From NCBI GenBank assembly GCA_001464585.1, contig LNFF01000040.1, positions 195,267 through 259,266 on the forward strand: DNA of 64,000 bases. The letters are read 5' to 3'. This document shows positions 56,521 through 64,000 of this stretch, in pieces. The position numbers were made by a program, and so were the translations under genes. The notes beneath the pieces were generated by a model that worked only from the letters and a program-made list of their open reading frames with translations, was not told where the DNA came from and did not search any database. Origin of the DNA: Gammaproteobacteria bacterium Ga0077554. GTDB lineage: Bacteria > Pseudomonadota > Gammaproteobacteria > Ga0077554 > Ga007554. Numbering within the stretch: position 1 is the stretch's first letter; each line of letters starts with the position of its first letter.

Positions 56521-56610
56521 CTAAATAATGAGATGATATGAACTGCTGGAGCGGCAAGTGGATGAAACGGCGAAGCTGGCGACCATGCGTTACCCCTTTT
56601 GAACAAGTTT

Positions 56611-56634
56611 GGTGGGCACGGTTTTGTACCCACC
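56611..56634. repeat. Short hairpin repeat
   Basis: GGTGGG (56611-56616) pairs with CCCACC (56629-56634), extended by partial pairing inside. It lies in the gap after rpiA and may act as its terminator. Confidence 0.4.
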
Positions 56635-56659
56635 CTTGCTACTTTCCATTCAGCGTATC

Positions 56660-57337
56660 TCACCGCCCCGTCAAAGTCCGTACCCCACCCTCATGCCCCA
56701 ACAACAGCACATCTGCCGGACGCAGGGCGAACAGGCCGTTGGTGACGATGCCGGGGATGTTGTTGAGCTGGGCTTCGAGTTTGGCGGGTTCCATGATGGT
56801 GAGGTTGTGCGCGTCGATAATCAGGTTGCCGTTATCGGTGGTGTAGCCGTCGCGTAACACCGGTTTGCCACCCAGTTTTACCAGCTCGCGCGCGACGTAG
56901 CTGCGTGCCATGGGGATGACTTCGATGGGCAGGGGAAACTTGCCCAGCACGTCCACCAGTTTTGATTCATCGGCGATACAGACGAATTTGCGGCTGGCGG
57001 CGGCGGCGATTTTTTCACGTGTCAGCGCCCCGCCGCCGCCTTTGATGAGGTGCAGGTAGCGATTGGATTCGTCGGCGCCGTCGACATACACGGCGATGTC
57101 GTTGACCGCGTTCAGGTCAAATACCGGGATGCCGTGCCCCTTGAGGCGCTCGGCGGTGGCGATGGAGCTGGCCACGGTGCCTTCGATCTTGTGCTTGATG
57201 CCTGCCAGGGCATCGATAAAGAAATTGGCGGTAGAGCCTGTGCCTACCCCCACGATGGCGCCTACGGTGACGTAATCCAGTGCCGCCAGGGCGACCGCTT
57301 TTTTCATTTCATCTTTAGTCATGGTGTGCTCCAACAA
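56660..57337 (-). CDS. rpiA: Ribose-5-phosphate isomerase A
   Basis: A 225-aa enzyme interconverting ribose-5-P and ribulose-5-P in the pentose phosphate or Calvin pathways. The motifs [23 protein letters not shown] and [12 protein letters not shown], with the active-site residues of RpiA, are visible. It is divergent from ilvA across 54 bp. Confidence 0.96.
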   Translation of the reverse strand: MLEHTMTKDEMKKAVALAALDYVTVGAIVGVGTGSTANFFIDALAGIKHKIEGTVASSIATAERLKGHGIPVFDLNAVNDIAVYVDGADESNRYLHLIKGGGGALTREKIAAAASRKFVCIADESKLVDVLGKFPLPIEVIPMARSYVARELVKLGGKPVLRDGYTTDNGNLIIDAHNLTIMEPAKLEAQLNNIPGIVTNGLFALRPADVLLLGHEGGVRTLTGR

Positions 57338-57391
57338 TATATATACCGGAAAATATACCCGGATATGGCCGATTATGCTAGTTTATAGCCT

Positions 57392-58903
57392 ATGAAACAA
57401 TACATCGAAAAAATTCTCAAGGCGCGCGTTTACGACGTGGCGCAGCAAACGCCGTTGGATCTGATGCGTAATTTGTCGCAGCGCTTGAATAACCATGTGA
57501 TGCTCAAGCGCGAAGATCTGCAGCCGGTATTTTCCTTCAAGCTGCGTGGCGCGTATAACAAGATCGTCAATCTGCCGCCGGAGGTCGCCAGAAACGGCGT
57601 GATCACCGCGTCGGCGGGCAATCACGCTCAAGGCGTTGCGCTGGCGGCCAGCAAGCTGGGGATTCGTTCGCTGATTGTGATGCCGCGCACTACGCCGGAC
57701 ATCAAGGTGGCCTCGGTGCGCAACCTGGGCGGCACCATTACGCTGCATGGCGATACCTATGACGAGGCGTATCAGCATGCCGTGACGCTCGCCGAACAAA
57801 ATGGCATGGCGTTTGTGCATCCGTATGATGACCCGGACGTGATCGCCGGACAGGGTACGGTGGCGATGGAGATTCTGCGCCAGCATACCGATCCGTTGCA
57901 CGCGATTTTTGTGCCGGTGGGTGGCGGTGGCTTGATTGCGGGCGTGGCGGTGTATGTTAAATACCTGTGGCCAGAGATCAAGGTGATCGGCGTCGAACCT
58001 GAAGATGCCGCCAGCATGTATGAGGCGCTGCGCGATGGCGAACGTACGGTGCTGAGCCATGTCGGTATTTTTGCCGATGGCGTGGCGGTGAAGCAGGCGG
58101 GCAAAGAACCTTTTCGCATTGCGCAGCAGTATGTCGACGAGATCATCCTGGTGAACACCGATGAGATCTGCGCGGCCATCAAGGATATTTTTGACGATAC
58201 CCGTTCGATTGCCGAACCGGCCGGTGCGCTGGCGGTGGCGGGACTTAAAAAATATGTTGGGCGCGAAGGCGTCACGGCGCAGCGCATGGTGGCGATTGAT
58301 AGCGGCGCCAATATGAACTTTGGGCGGTTGCGCCATGTTGCCGAGCGCGCCGAAGTCGGCGAACGGCATGAGGCAATATTGGCGGTGACCATTCCTGAAC
58401 GTCCAGGTAGCTTTGGCGAATTTTGCCATATGATCGGTGATCGCAGCATTACCGAGTTTAATTACCGCTATGCCGACGCGGCTACCGCCCATGTGTTCGT
58501 CGGCATCAAGCTGGCGCAGGGTGATGCGGAGCGGCATGAGATTGTGCAGTGCTTGAAGAATGCTTCGTACCCCGTCATCGACATGACCGACAACGAAATG
58601 GCCAAACTGCATGTGCGCTATATGGTCGGCGGGCACCCGCCGGTTATTGGGCATGAGCGGATTTACCGCTTCGAGTTTCCGGAGCGGCCGGGCGCGTTGC
58701 TGCGCTTTCTCGATAAAATGGGACGGCGCTGGAACATCAGCCTGTTCCATTACCGCAACCATGGCGATGCCTATGGCCGGGTGCTGGTGGGGGTGCAGGT
58801 GCCTCCGGCAGAGGCGGTGGCGTTTCAGGATTATCTGGCGGACTTGAACTATGCGTATGAAGATGAAACGGAGAATCCGGCGTACCGGCTGTTTCTGAGT
58901 TAG
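57392..58903 (+). CDS. ilvA: Biosynthetic threonine ammonia-lyase
   Basis: A 503-aa PLP enzyme that deaminates threonine to 2-oxobutanoate, the first step of isoleucine synthesis. The PLP lysine lies in FSFKLRGAYNKI, and the SAGNHAQGVA and glycine-rich VPVGGGGLIAGVA loops follow. The C-terminal half has two ACT-like regulatory regions (about residues 325-500), as in the isoleucine-inhibited enzyme. The length is normal. Confidence 0.96.
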   Translation: MKQYIEKILKARVYDVAQQTPLDLMRNLSQRLNNHVMLKREDLQPVFSFKLRGAYNKIVNLPPEVARNGVITASAGNHAQGVALAASKLGIRSLIVMPRTTPDIKVASVRNLGGTITLHGDTYDEAYQHAVTLAEQNGMAFVHPYDDPDVIAGQGTVAMEILRQHTDPLHAIFVPVGGGGLIAGVAVYVKYLWPEIKVIGVEPEDAASMYEALRDGERTVLSHVGIFADGVAVKQAGKEPFRIAQQYVDEIILVNTDEICAAIKDIFDDTRSIAEPAGALAVAGLKKYVGREGVTAQRMVAIDSGANMNFGRLRHVAERAEVGERHEAILAVTIPERPGSFGEFCHMIGDRSITEFNYRYADAATAHVFVGIKLAQGDAERHEIVQCLKNASYPVIDMTDNEMAKLHVRYMVGGHPPVIGHERIYRFEFPERPGALLRFLDKMGRRWNISLFHYRNHGDAYGRVLVGVQVPPAEAVAFQDYLADLNYAYEDETENPAYRLFLS

Positions 58904-58931
58904 GCCAACATCCGGCAGTTAGCATGACCCA

Positions 58932-59032
58932 ACCCTTCGACACGCCCACTACGCGGGCTGCTCAGGGCGAACGGGGTGCTCGCTTATTTGGTGGATCCCA
59001 CAAAAAACCGTTCGTGCTGAGCCTGTCGAAGT
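58932..59032. repeat. Inverted intergenic repeat (TTCGACA...GAACGG type)
   Basis: CCCTTCGACA...GCTCAGGGCGAACGG on the left and the complement CCGTTCGTGCTGAGCCTGTC-GAAG on the right. This arm sequence is common in bacterial intergenic regions. The left arm carries an extra 15-base CGCCCACTACGCGGG-like insert. It differs from the repeats at 22.6 and 63.7 kb. Confidence 0.7.
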
Positions 59033-59160
59033 GTGGGCGGTTTTTTATTACGGCAACAGAGCCTGAGTTAAACCAGAAAACGCCGGCCGCTCCTGCGCAT
59101 CCTGCGCCCGCGGCACTTGCGCGTCCCTGCGCGGCGTATTTTCCAGCGTGAAACACAAAA
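59033..59160. other. Gap without a gene between ilvA-side repeat and terminator
   Basis: Together with the repeat, this makes about 300 bases between ilvA and the H1-like gene. I see no gene and no further structure in it. Confidence 0.5.
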
Positions 59161-59187
59161 ACAAAAGGCCCGTTAAGGGCCTTTTGT
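59161..59187. terminator. Rho-independent terminator, H1-like gene (bidirectional)
   Basis: ACAAAAGGCCC pairs perfectly with GGGCCTTTTGT around five bases, with T-rich runs on both strands. It lies just past the H1-like gene stop and could also end ilvA transcripts. Confidence 0.85.
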
Positions 59188-59207
59188 TTTTACTATAAAA
59201 CCACGCT

Positions 59208-59438
59208 TTACATTGCTACTGGCGCGGCTTTTTTCTTGGAAGCAGCCTTTTTCTTGGGGGCTGCTTTCTTCTTGGATACAGCCTTCTTCTTCGGGGCTGC
59301 GGCCTTCTTCTTTGAAGCTACCTTCTTTGAAGCTACTTTTTTCGAAGCTACCTTCTTGGTAACAGCCTTCTTCTTGCTGACGGCTACCTTTTTCTTTGAA
59401 GCTACTTTCTTCTTTGCAACTGCTTTCTTTAAAGCCAT
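59208..59438 (-). CDS. Histone H1-like lysine/alanine-rich protein
   Basis: A 76-aa protein made almost only of Lys, Ala, Ser, Val and Pro in KKKA-, VASK- and AAPK-type repeats. This composition matches eukaryotic histone H1 tails and bacterial H1-like proteins (Hc1, AlgP), which bind and compact DNA. GGAG precedes the ATG. It is alone on its transcript, with a strong terminator. Confidence 0.85.
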   Translation of the reverse strand: MALKKAVAKKKVASKKKVAVSKKKAVTKKVASKKVASKKVASKKKAAAPKKKAVSKKKAAPKKKAASKKKAAPVAM

Positions 59439-59562
59439 GGTTTACTCCTCCATATGTGAAATGCACATTTGCCCAACTGGGATGGGCGCGGTTAAGTATA
59501 ACTAACTTTCAAAATACTTCTAGTCTTAACGAAAGTTATATCGTCAAGCGATTCCGATTACT

Positions 59563-60042
59563 TTAATAGTTTTCGTGAAAAAGTGTATCTAGTTTTAAAA
59601 TATATTGCCACTCTTTTGTTGCGATGGCCATTATAGAGAGTCGATTGCCACGTTTCAAGAGCGTCATTGAATGTAGTTGATCGTGATTTTTGAGTTCATC
59701 AAGACTGATGACGCGGCTGAATGAGCGCACGTAACGCACGTCAACCATATACCAACGCGGCTGGTCTGGATCGCTGCCGGGATCATAATGCGGATCGTTG
59801 TGATCAAATGCAGTGAAGTCGGGATAGCCTTCCCTGACAATTTCGACGATGCCAACGATGCCGGGCACTTTGCAATTGGAATGATAAAAATAGGCTAAAT
59901 CGCCAATTTTCATTTGATCGCGGAGCATGTTACGCGCTTGATAATTGCGTACGCCATCCCAGTGTTCAGTTTGCTTCGGGCGGCTCTTGAGCATGTCGAT
60001 GCTGAAGGCATCGGGCTCGGATTTCATCAGCCAGTAATTCAC
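59563..60042 (-). CDS. EVE domain-containing protein
   Basis: A 159-aa protein that is one EVE domain: NYWLMKSEPDAFSIDML, HWDGVRNYQARNMLRDQMK and GDLAYFYHSNCKVPGIVG are standard. EVE domains bind modified bases in DNA or RNA. In bacteria this single-domain form often neighbours 5-FCL or zapA, as here. It overlaps the 5-FCL stop by 4 nt. Confidence 0.94.
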   Translation of the reverse strand: MNYWLMKSEPDAFSIDMLKSRPKQTEHWDGVRNYQARNMLRDQMKIGDLAYFYHSNCKVPGIVGIVEIVREGYPDFTAFDHNDPHYDPGSDPDQPRWYMVDVRYVRSFSRVISLDELKNHDQLHSMTLLKRGNRLSIMAIATKEWQYILKLDTLFHENY

Positions 60043-60692
60043 GGTGCGTCCTTTGCGGGAAGGCGGGTGGGCAGGTAGAGTCGTCTCTCAGTGGCAATCG
60101 CCTGCAACGGAACATCCCAGCAAAAGTGTTGTAATGTTGCAACACACTGGAAGTCATAAGCGAGGCCGACCAGGCGTGGCTTACGCCAATGCTGGCGCCA
60201 GTATAAATTCTGGCGAAGAAAAGAAAAGGTCTTGTCATAGAATCCGCCGCCCATGCCGAGGCGGTTACCTTGCGTGTCAAAGGCGACCAGAGGTGTTAAA
60301 ACCAGATCCAGCACCCAGGGCGGCGCGCGGTGCGCAGTCGAGAGGCACGGCTCAAGAATGCCGAAACGATTCGGCGTTAAGGGGTCGCCCTGGCGATAAG
60401 GCACAAACCATAAACGCCCGCTGGGGAGTGGACTTAATACCGGTAAATAACAGGTTTTACGCATTGCCCATGCGCGCTGCATAAGTGGTGTGGGATCAAG
60501 TTCGCCGCGTTGCGGAAGGTAGCAGGCGATGTGTCGGCTGCGCTGAAACAGTGTGGAGTGGGCGATGCACTGCGCCACTTGAAGTGCCGCGTGGGCTTGT
60601 TCTGCCGGACTGAGGCTGGAGCGCTGAGCGCGCATCTGCCGGCGCAATTCACCGCGTAATTCGGCGTGTGAAGGAGTAGGTAGGGGTAACAA
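60039..60692 (-). CDS. 5-formyltetrahydrofolate cyclo-ligase
   Basis: About 217 aa, converting 5-formyl-THF to methenyl-THF. Family motifs YLPQRGELDPTPLM, VLTPLVAFDTQGNRLGMGGGFYDKTF are visible (the second in parts). The start at 60692 is TTG, with GGAGGA about 9 nt upstream. This ribosome site lies inside the 3' arm of the 6S RNA, matching the ssrS-ygfA dicistronic layout of E. coli. A later start is possible. Confidence 0.92.
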   Translation of the reverse strand: MLPLPTPSHAELRGELRRQMRAQRSSLSPAEQAHAALQVAQCIAHSTLFQRSRHIACYLPQRGELDPTPLMQRAWAMRKTCYLPVLSPLPSGRLWFVPYRQGDPLTPNRFGILEPCLSTAHRAPPWVLDLVLTPLVAFDTQGNRLGMGGGFYDKTFSFLRQNLYWRQHWRKPRLVGLAYDFQCVATLQHFCWDVPLQAIATERRLYLPTRLPAKDAP

Positions 60693-60695
60693 AGA

Positions 60696-60898
60696 GGAAC
60701 ATCCTCCGCCTGTGACGTAACAGACCTTTGTTCTTGAACCAATGGTTCAAGTGGGTACTTGTGCGATATATCAGGCTTTCCACTCCACCAAGAAGTGGTG
60801 TGGACATGCACAACAATACCAGCAAACAAGTTCCCGGGGTTTAAGAATTAGGCTCAAGAAAAACCCAGTCCATACACGGGCACCGCAGAGGATGTTCC
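60696..60898 (-). ncRNA. ssrS: 6S RNA
   Basis: Between zapA and the 5-FCL gene, as in other gammaproteobacteria. The ends GGAACATCCTC and GAGGATGTTCC form a perfect 11-bp closing stem. Internally CTTGAACCATTGGTTCAAG matches the conserved E. coli 6S hairpin (CTTGAACCAAGGGTTCAAG). The predicted length is about 203 nt (E. coli 184). It binds sigma70 RNA polymerase and acts as a decoy promoter in stationary phase. Confidence 0.92.
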
Positions 60899-60905
60899 AA
60901 GCTTA

Positions 60906-60911
60906 ATTCTA
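60906..60911 (-). promoter_or_regulatory. -10 box of 6S RNA
   Basis: TAGAAT on the minus strand ends 7 bases before the predicted first 6S base (60898). No good -35 box was found at the normal distance. Confidence 0.5.
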
Positions 60912-60975
60912 GCTGAAAAAGCTGGCGGATACTATCTGCGGACTAAAGCTACCCGCGCTTTCTTTACAGGGTACC

Positions 60976-61296
60976 CTATAGTTCAAGCTGGCGATCCCGA
61001 TACAAGGCTCCGTCAACCTTGTGTTGCAGCACTTTGATGCGCTGGCCGAGTGATTGGGTGGTGTCGTCTTTCCGGGAATGGTGCTGGAGTAGTTCGTGGG
61101 TAATATTCAGCGCCGCCATCACGATGATGCGGTCCGCTCCCACCACTTTGCCAGTGTCGCGGATGGCCTGGATGGCCTCATTGAGGCGCTGCGCTGAGGC
61201 CAACAGGTTATCGCGCTCTTCTGCCGGACAGGCAATGCGATATTCCTTATCCAATATCTGCATGGTAACGGCGACGCTGTCTGTGATGTTGTTCAT
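60976..61296 (-). CDS. zapA: Cell division protein ZapA
   Basis: A 106-aa protein: a globular N-terminus with VTMQILDKEYRIACPAEERD and LLASAQRLNEAI, and a helical C-terminus. It bundles FtsZ filaments. It overlaps the zapB-type gene by 4 nt (ATGA) and is followed by the 6S RNA. Confidence 0.94.
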   Translation of the reverse strand: MNNITDSVAVTMQILDKEYRIACPAEERDNLLASAQRLNEAIQAIRDTGKVVGADRIIVMAALNITHELLQHHSRKDDTTQSLGQRIKVLQHKVDGALYRDRQLEL

Positions 61297-61556
61297 GCGT
61301 CATACTCCATGGACTTAAAGCGCAGGATCATCGATTCCACCCGCGAGCTGACGATCTCGGTTTTTTTGATGAGATGAGCGCGCTCAGCCAATAAGTTGGT
61401 TCGCTCAGTCAATAGACCCGTCTGTTGGCTGCGCAGCAACGCGTTTTCTTCGCGCAGCCGGTCGCAGACCTGAATAAGCTCATCAATACGAAATTCGAGA
61501 TTACGCAGATCTTGTTCGATGGCGCGGGCGGGTGTTTCTGGTTTGATAGTTTTCAT
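61293..61556 (-). CDS. zapB: ZapB-like coiled-coil protein (TIGR02449 type)
   Basis: An 87-aa, almost entirely coiled-coil protein: LEFRIDELIQVCDRLREENALLRSQ, then a C-terminal SRVESMILRFKSME. This is the small partner upstream of zapA in many gammaproteobacteria, linking ZapA to the nucleoid. It is the first gene of the zapB-zapA-6S-5-FCL-EVE unit and is divergent from ygfB. Confidence 0.9.
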   Translation of the reverse strand: MKTIKPETPARAIEQDLRNLEFRIDELIQVCDRLREENALLRSQQTGLLTERTNLLAERAHLIKKTEIVSSRVESMILRFKSMEYDA

Positions 61557-61721
61557 GGATCAAATAGTAGACCGGACGCAGCGCGTGGTCAAGGCCGGGT
61601 GTGGATGTTTAATCATGCCAACATTTTGATGAAACCCGCTACCAAGGATGATAGCATGGTACCAAAGCCCGATTTGCGCGCCAGTGTGGTGCGTAAATAT
61701 AAAAACAGGGGGAGTGATGAT

Positions 61722-62315
61722 ATGACAGACGATGCTGAACTTACCCAATACGATGAGCTGAATGAAGCGCTGCGGCGCGTTGGCTCGTCGGCTGATGTTG
61801 CGGAATGCCACGGCTTGCTGAGCGGTTTGCTGTGCGTGAAAGAAACGGTGGATAGCGCCGCCTGGATATCCCATATTCTGGGTGCCGCCCCCGATGTGAA
61901 TGGCGGTGAAGAGGTGGAGCTGAACGAAGATGGCCGCGCCTTGCTCAGCGCTTTGCTGGGTCGGGTGCTGGATCAGTTAAATGACATGGACTATGGCTTT
62001 CATCCATTGTTGCCCGATGACGACGAGCCACTGGAAAAGCGCGCGGCGGCGTTGGCGGAGTGGTGTCAGGGTTTTGTGCTGGGCCTGAGCATGGGTGGCA
62101 TCGAAGAGATCGGCCAGTTGCCGGAGGCTTCCGACGAAATCATCAAAGACATGGCGGAAATCGCCCAGATGCACGCTGACGCGGACGCAGCGACCAATGA
62201 AGACGAAACCGCCTACGCGGAGATCGTCGAGTATGTGCGCATGGGCGTGCTGCTGGTGCGTGAAGAGTTGCGCACCATCAGTAAACCGCATCCTGATGAC
62301 GTGGTGGTGCACTAA
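61722..62315 (+). CDS. ygfB: UPF0149/YgfB family protein
   Basis: A 197-aa all-helical protein with the family segment ECHGLLSGLLC near residue 28 and EWCQGFVLGLS later. The ATG at 61722 has GGGGGAG upstream and is used in place of an earlier one in the long open frame. The function is not well known. It stops directly before pepP, with the order ygfB-pepP-ubiH. Confidence 0.93.
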   Translation: MTDDAELTQYDELNEALRRVGSSADVAECHGLLSGLLCVKETVDSAAWISHILGAAPDVNGGEEVELNEDGRALLSALLGRVLDQLNDMDYGFHPLLPDDDEPLEKRAAALAEWCQGFVLGLSMGGIEEIGQLPEASDEIIKDMAEIAQMHADADAATNEDETAYAEIVEYVRMGVLLVREELRTISKPHPDDVVVH

Positions 62316-63641
62316 ATGGATAAACAAGAATTCGCCAAACGCCGCGCGCACCTGATGCGCCACATCGGCAAAGATGGCGTGGCGATTCTGCCCGCCGCGC
62401 CGCAGGCATTGCGCAACCGTGACAGTGAATACCCCTACCGTCCCGACAGTGATTTTTATTATCTCACCGGTTTTGCTGAACCAGACGCGGTGGCGGTGCT
62501 GGCGCCCGGCCGCAAGCAGGGCGCATATATATTATTTTGCCGAGCGCGCGACCCCAAAATGGAAATCTGGAATGGCCCGCGCGCGGGCCAGGAAGGCGCG
62601 CTCGCCCTGTATGGCGCAGACGAAGCTTATCCCATTAGCGAGCTTGATAGCATCCTGCCGGGCCTGCTGGAGAATCGCCGCACGGTGTTTTATGACATGG
62701 GTCGCCAACCGGCGTTTGATCAGCAGTTGTTGGGCTGGATTAACCGCGTGCGCGGCAAGTCACGCAGTGGTGTACGCGCGCCCATGGTGTTTTCATCGTT
62801 GAGCGAGCCAGTGCATGAAATGCGCTTGTTCAAAAGCACTGCTGAAGTGGCGGCGATGCGGCGCGCGGCGGTGGTGTCCTCGGCGGCGCATCGCCGTGCC
62901 ATGCAGACCTGCAAACCCGGCATGATGGAATACCAGATCGAGGCCGAGTTGCTGCATGAATTTGTGCGCGAAGGCTGCCGTTTTCCCGCCTATAATCCCA
63001 TCGTCGGCGGCGGCGCCAACGCCTGCACGCTGCATTATAACGATAACAACGCACGCCTCAATGACGGCGAGTTGCTGTTGATTGATGCCGGCGCGGAATT
63101 TAATTATTACGCCGCTGACATCACCCGCACCTTTCCCGTGAATGGCCGGTTCAGCCCGGAACAAAAGGCGCTCTATGAATTGGTGCTGGCCGCGCAATAT
63201 GCAGCCATCGACAAAGTGCGCCCCGGCAACCACTGGAACGAGCCGCACCAGGCGGCGGTGCGGGTGCTCACCATCGGTCTGGTGAAACTGGGTTTGCTCA
63301 ACGGCAAACCCGCACAGCTTATCAAAGATGAAAGTTACCGCCTATTTTACATGCACCGTACTGGCCATTGGCTAGGCATGGATGTGCATGACGTGGGCGA
63401 ATACAAAGTGGATAATGCCTGGCGCCCCCTCGAACCGGGCATGGTGCTCACGGTAGAGCCGGGTTTATACATCCCGGCAGGCAGCGCCAACGTGCCAAAA
63501 AAATGGTGGAACATCGGCATTCGTATTGAAGACGATGTGCTGGTAACCAAACACGGCAATGACGTGCTCACCCGTGATGCACCCAAAACTGTGGCGGAGA
63601 TTGAGGCGTTGATGGCCTCGGCTTATTCCAATTCTTGTTAA
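62316..63641 (+). CDS. pepP: Xaa-Pro aminopeptidase
   Basis: A 441-aa dimanganese M24B peptidase that removes N-terminal residues before proline. The metal ligands are seen in LLIDAGAEFNYYAADITRTFP (Asp pair), MHRTGHWLGMDVHD (His), TVEPGLY (Glu) and GIRIEDDVL (Glu). The length and order are normal. The start directly follows the ygfB stop. Confidence 0.96.
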   Translation: MDKQEFAKRRAHLMRHIGKDGVAILPAAPQALRNRDSEYPYRPDSDFYYLTGFAEPDAVAVLAPGRKQGAYILFCRARDPKMEIWNGPRAGQEGALALYGADEAYPISELDSILPGLLENRRTVFYDMGRQPAFDQQLLGWINRVRGKSRSGVRAPMVFSSLSEPVHEMRLFKSTAEVAAMRRAAVVSSAAHRRAMQTCKPGMMEYQIEAELLHEFVREGCRFPAYNPIVGGGANACTLHYNDNNARLNDGELLLIDAGAEFNYYAADITRTFPVNGRFSPEQKALYELVLAAQYAAIDKVRPGNHWNEPHQAAVRVLTIGLVKLGLLNGKPAQLIKDESYRLFYMHRTGHWLGMDVHDVGEYKVDNAWRPLEPGMVLTVEPGLYIPAGSANVPKKWWNIGIRIEDDVLVTKHGNDVLTRDAPKTVAEIEALMASAYSNSC

Positions 63642-63651
63642 AAACGACACT

Positions 63652-63736
63652 TGTCATTCCGAACGCACGTGAGGAATCCTTGAAGATCTCTCACATTCGT
63701 TCGAGACAAGGATTTCTCGCTACGCTCGAAATGACA
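63652..63736. repeat. Palindromic intergenic repeat, copy 2
   Basis: TGTCATTCCGAACGCACGTG on the left (63652) and its near complement ending CTCGAAATGACA at 63736 form arms of about 30 bp. The right arm is nearly identical to the right arm of the repeat at 22577-22658. It lies between pepP and ubiH. Confidence 0.85.
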
Positions 63737-63792
63737 GTAAAAATGATATCTGCGAAAGATATAGGCACTTCTAACGAGAGTTGGAATTAAAT

Positions 63793-64000
63793 ATGGCTAC
63801 AAGCGATTACGACATCCTGATTATCGGCGGCGGCATGGTCGGCGCCAGTCTGGCATGCGCGCTCGGCAATCAGCCAGGGTTGCGTATTGGTTTGATCGAA
63901 GCCACGCCGTTAGGTGCAACGGCCACGCCGGGAAGCGCAGCCACATCCATGGCGGTTCCCTCCAGTTATGACGACCGCTCCATCGCCCTGGCCTATGGCA
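63793..64000 (+). CDS. ubiH: UbiH/UbiF-type FAD monooxygenase, partial
   Basis: The visible 69 codons begin MATSDYDILIIGGGMVGASLA, a FAD-binding fold, and reach YDDRSIALAYG, typical of ubiquinone hydroxylases of the UbiH family. It runs off the window. Position after pepP agrees with ubiH (2-octaprenyl-6-methoxyphenol hydroxylase). Confidence 0.88.
   Translation, partial: MATSDYDILIIGGGMVGASLACALGNQPGLRIGLIEATPLGATATPGSAATSMAVPSSYDDRSIALAYG

Overview
The window looks like chromosomal DNA of a gammaproteobacterium. It carries the Pseudomonas-like order radC / coaBC-dut-algC-argB / pyrE / exonuclease III (the crc locus), metX-metW, the block zapB-zapA-6S RNA-5-formyltetrahydrofolate cyclo-ligase with divergent ygfB-pepP-ubiH, and mnmG, slt, ilvA and rpiA. 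The genus cannot be read from the sequence. A cbb3-like oxidase, a pseudoazurin and several c-type cytochromes suggest a respiratory, possibly chemolithotrophic lineage.

Layout. 1-7.3 kb (minus strand): two consecutive units for an unusual C-family heme-copper oxidase. They hold a CcoN-like catalytic subunit, a CcoO-like cytochrome c, a second cytochrome c, a CcoS-like assembly protein, a formylglycine-generating-enzyme (FGE)-fold protein and several small membrane proteins, two of them only 30 and 50 aa. 7.7-17.2 kb: housekeeping genes for methionine, pyrimidine, arginine, sugar-phosphate, dUTP and coenzyme A metabolism and DNA repair, with a 163-bp hairpin element between algC and dut. 17.4-18.5 kb: one insertion sequence with a DDE transposase. 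18.7-25.8 kb: JAMM peptidase, PA2779/PA2778 pair, SelW-like protein, CHAD protein, Spy-like protein, SlyD and Slt. 25.9-27.9 kb: a decayed duplicate of the 5' end of a HIT gene, two unrecognised membrane-protein genes, then the intact HIT gene. 27.9-31.7 kb: apaG, a possible structured leader RNA, pseudoazurin, ergothioneine genes egtB-egtD and an IS110 fossil. 31.7-37.3 kb: RND efflux operon. 37.4-49.7 kb: LON-domain protein, ubiX, mpl, many small or conserved unknown genes, an ankyrin/lipoprotein/FGE-fold cassette, a rhodanese-MoeB fusion and a YbaK-HDOD fusion. 50-57 kb: proline-rich lipoprotein, DUF1499 protein, mnmG, RCC1-like lipoprotein, an AT-rich GIY-YIG protein, rpiA. 57-64 kb: ilvA, H1-like protein, EVE protein, 5-FCL, 6S RNA, zapA/zapB, ygfB, pepP and the start of ubiH.

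How it fits together. The oxidase cluster, pseudoazurin and cytochromes are respiratory. EgtB/EgtD would make the thiol ergothioneine. The rest is mostly conserved metabolism and envelope or stress functions. The strongest candidates for something undescribed are the oxidase cluster with its micro-subunits and FGE-fold partner, the HIT-flanked membrane-protein pair, the structured region upstream of pseudoazurin and the long hairpin upstream of dut. No CRISPR array, tRNA, rRNA or prophage was seen.
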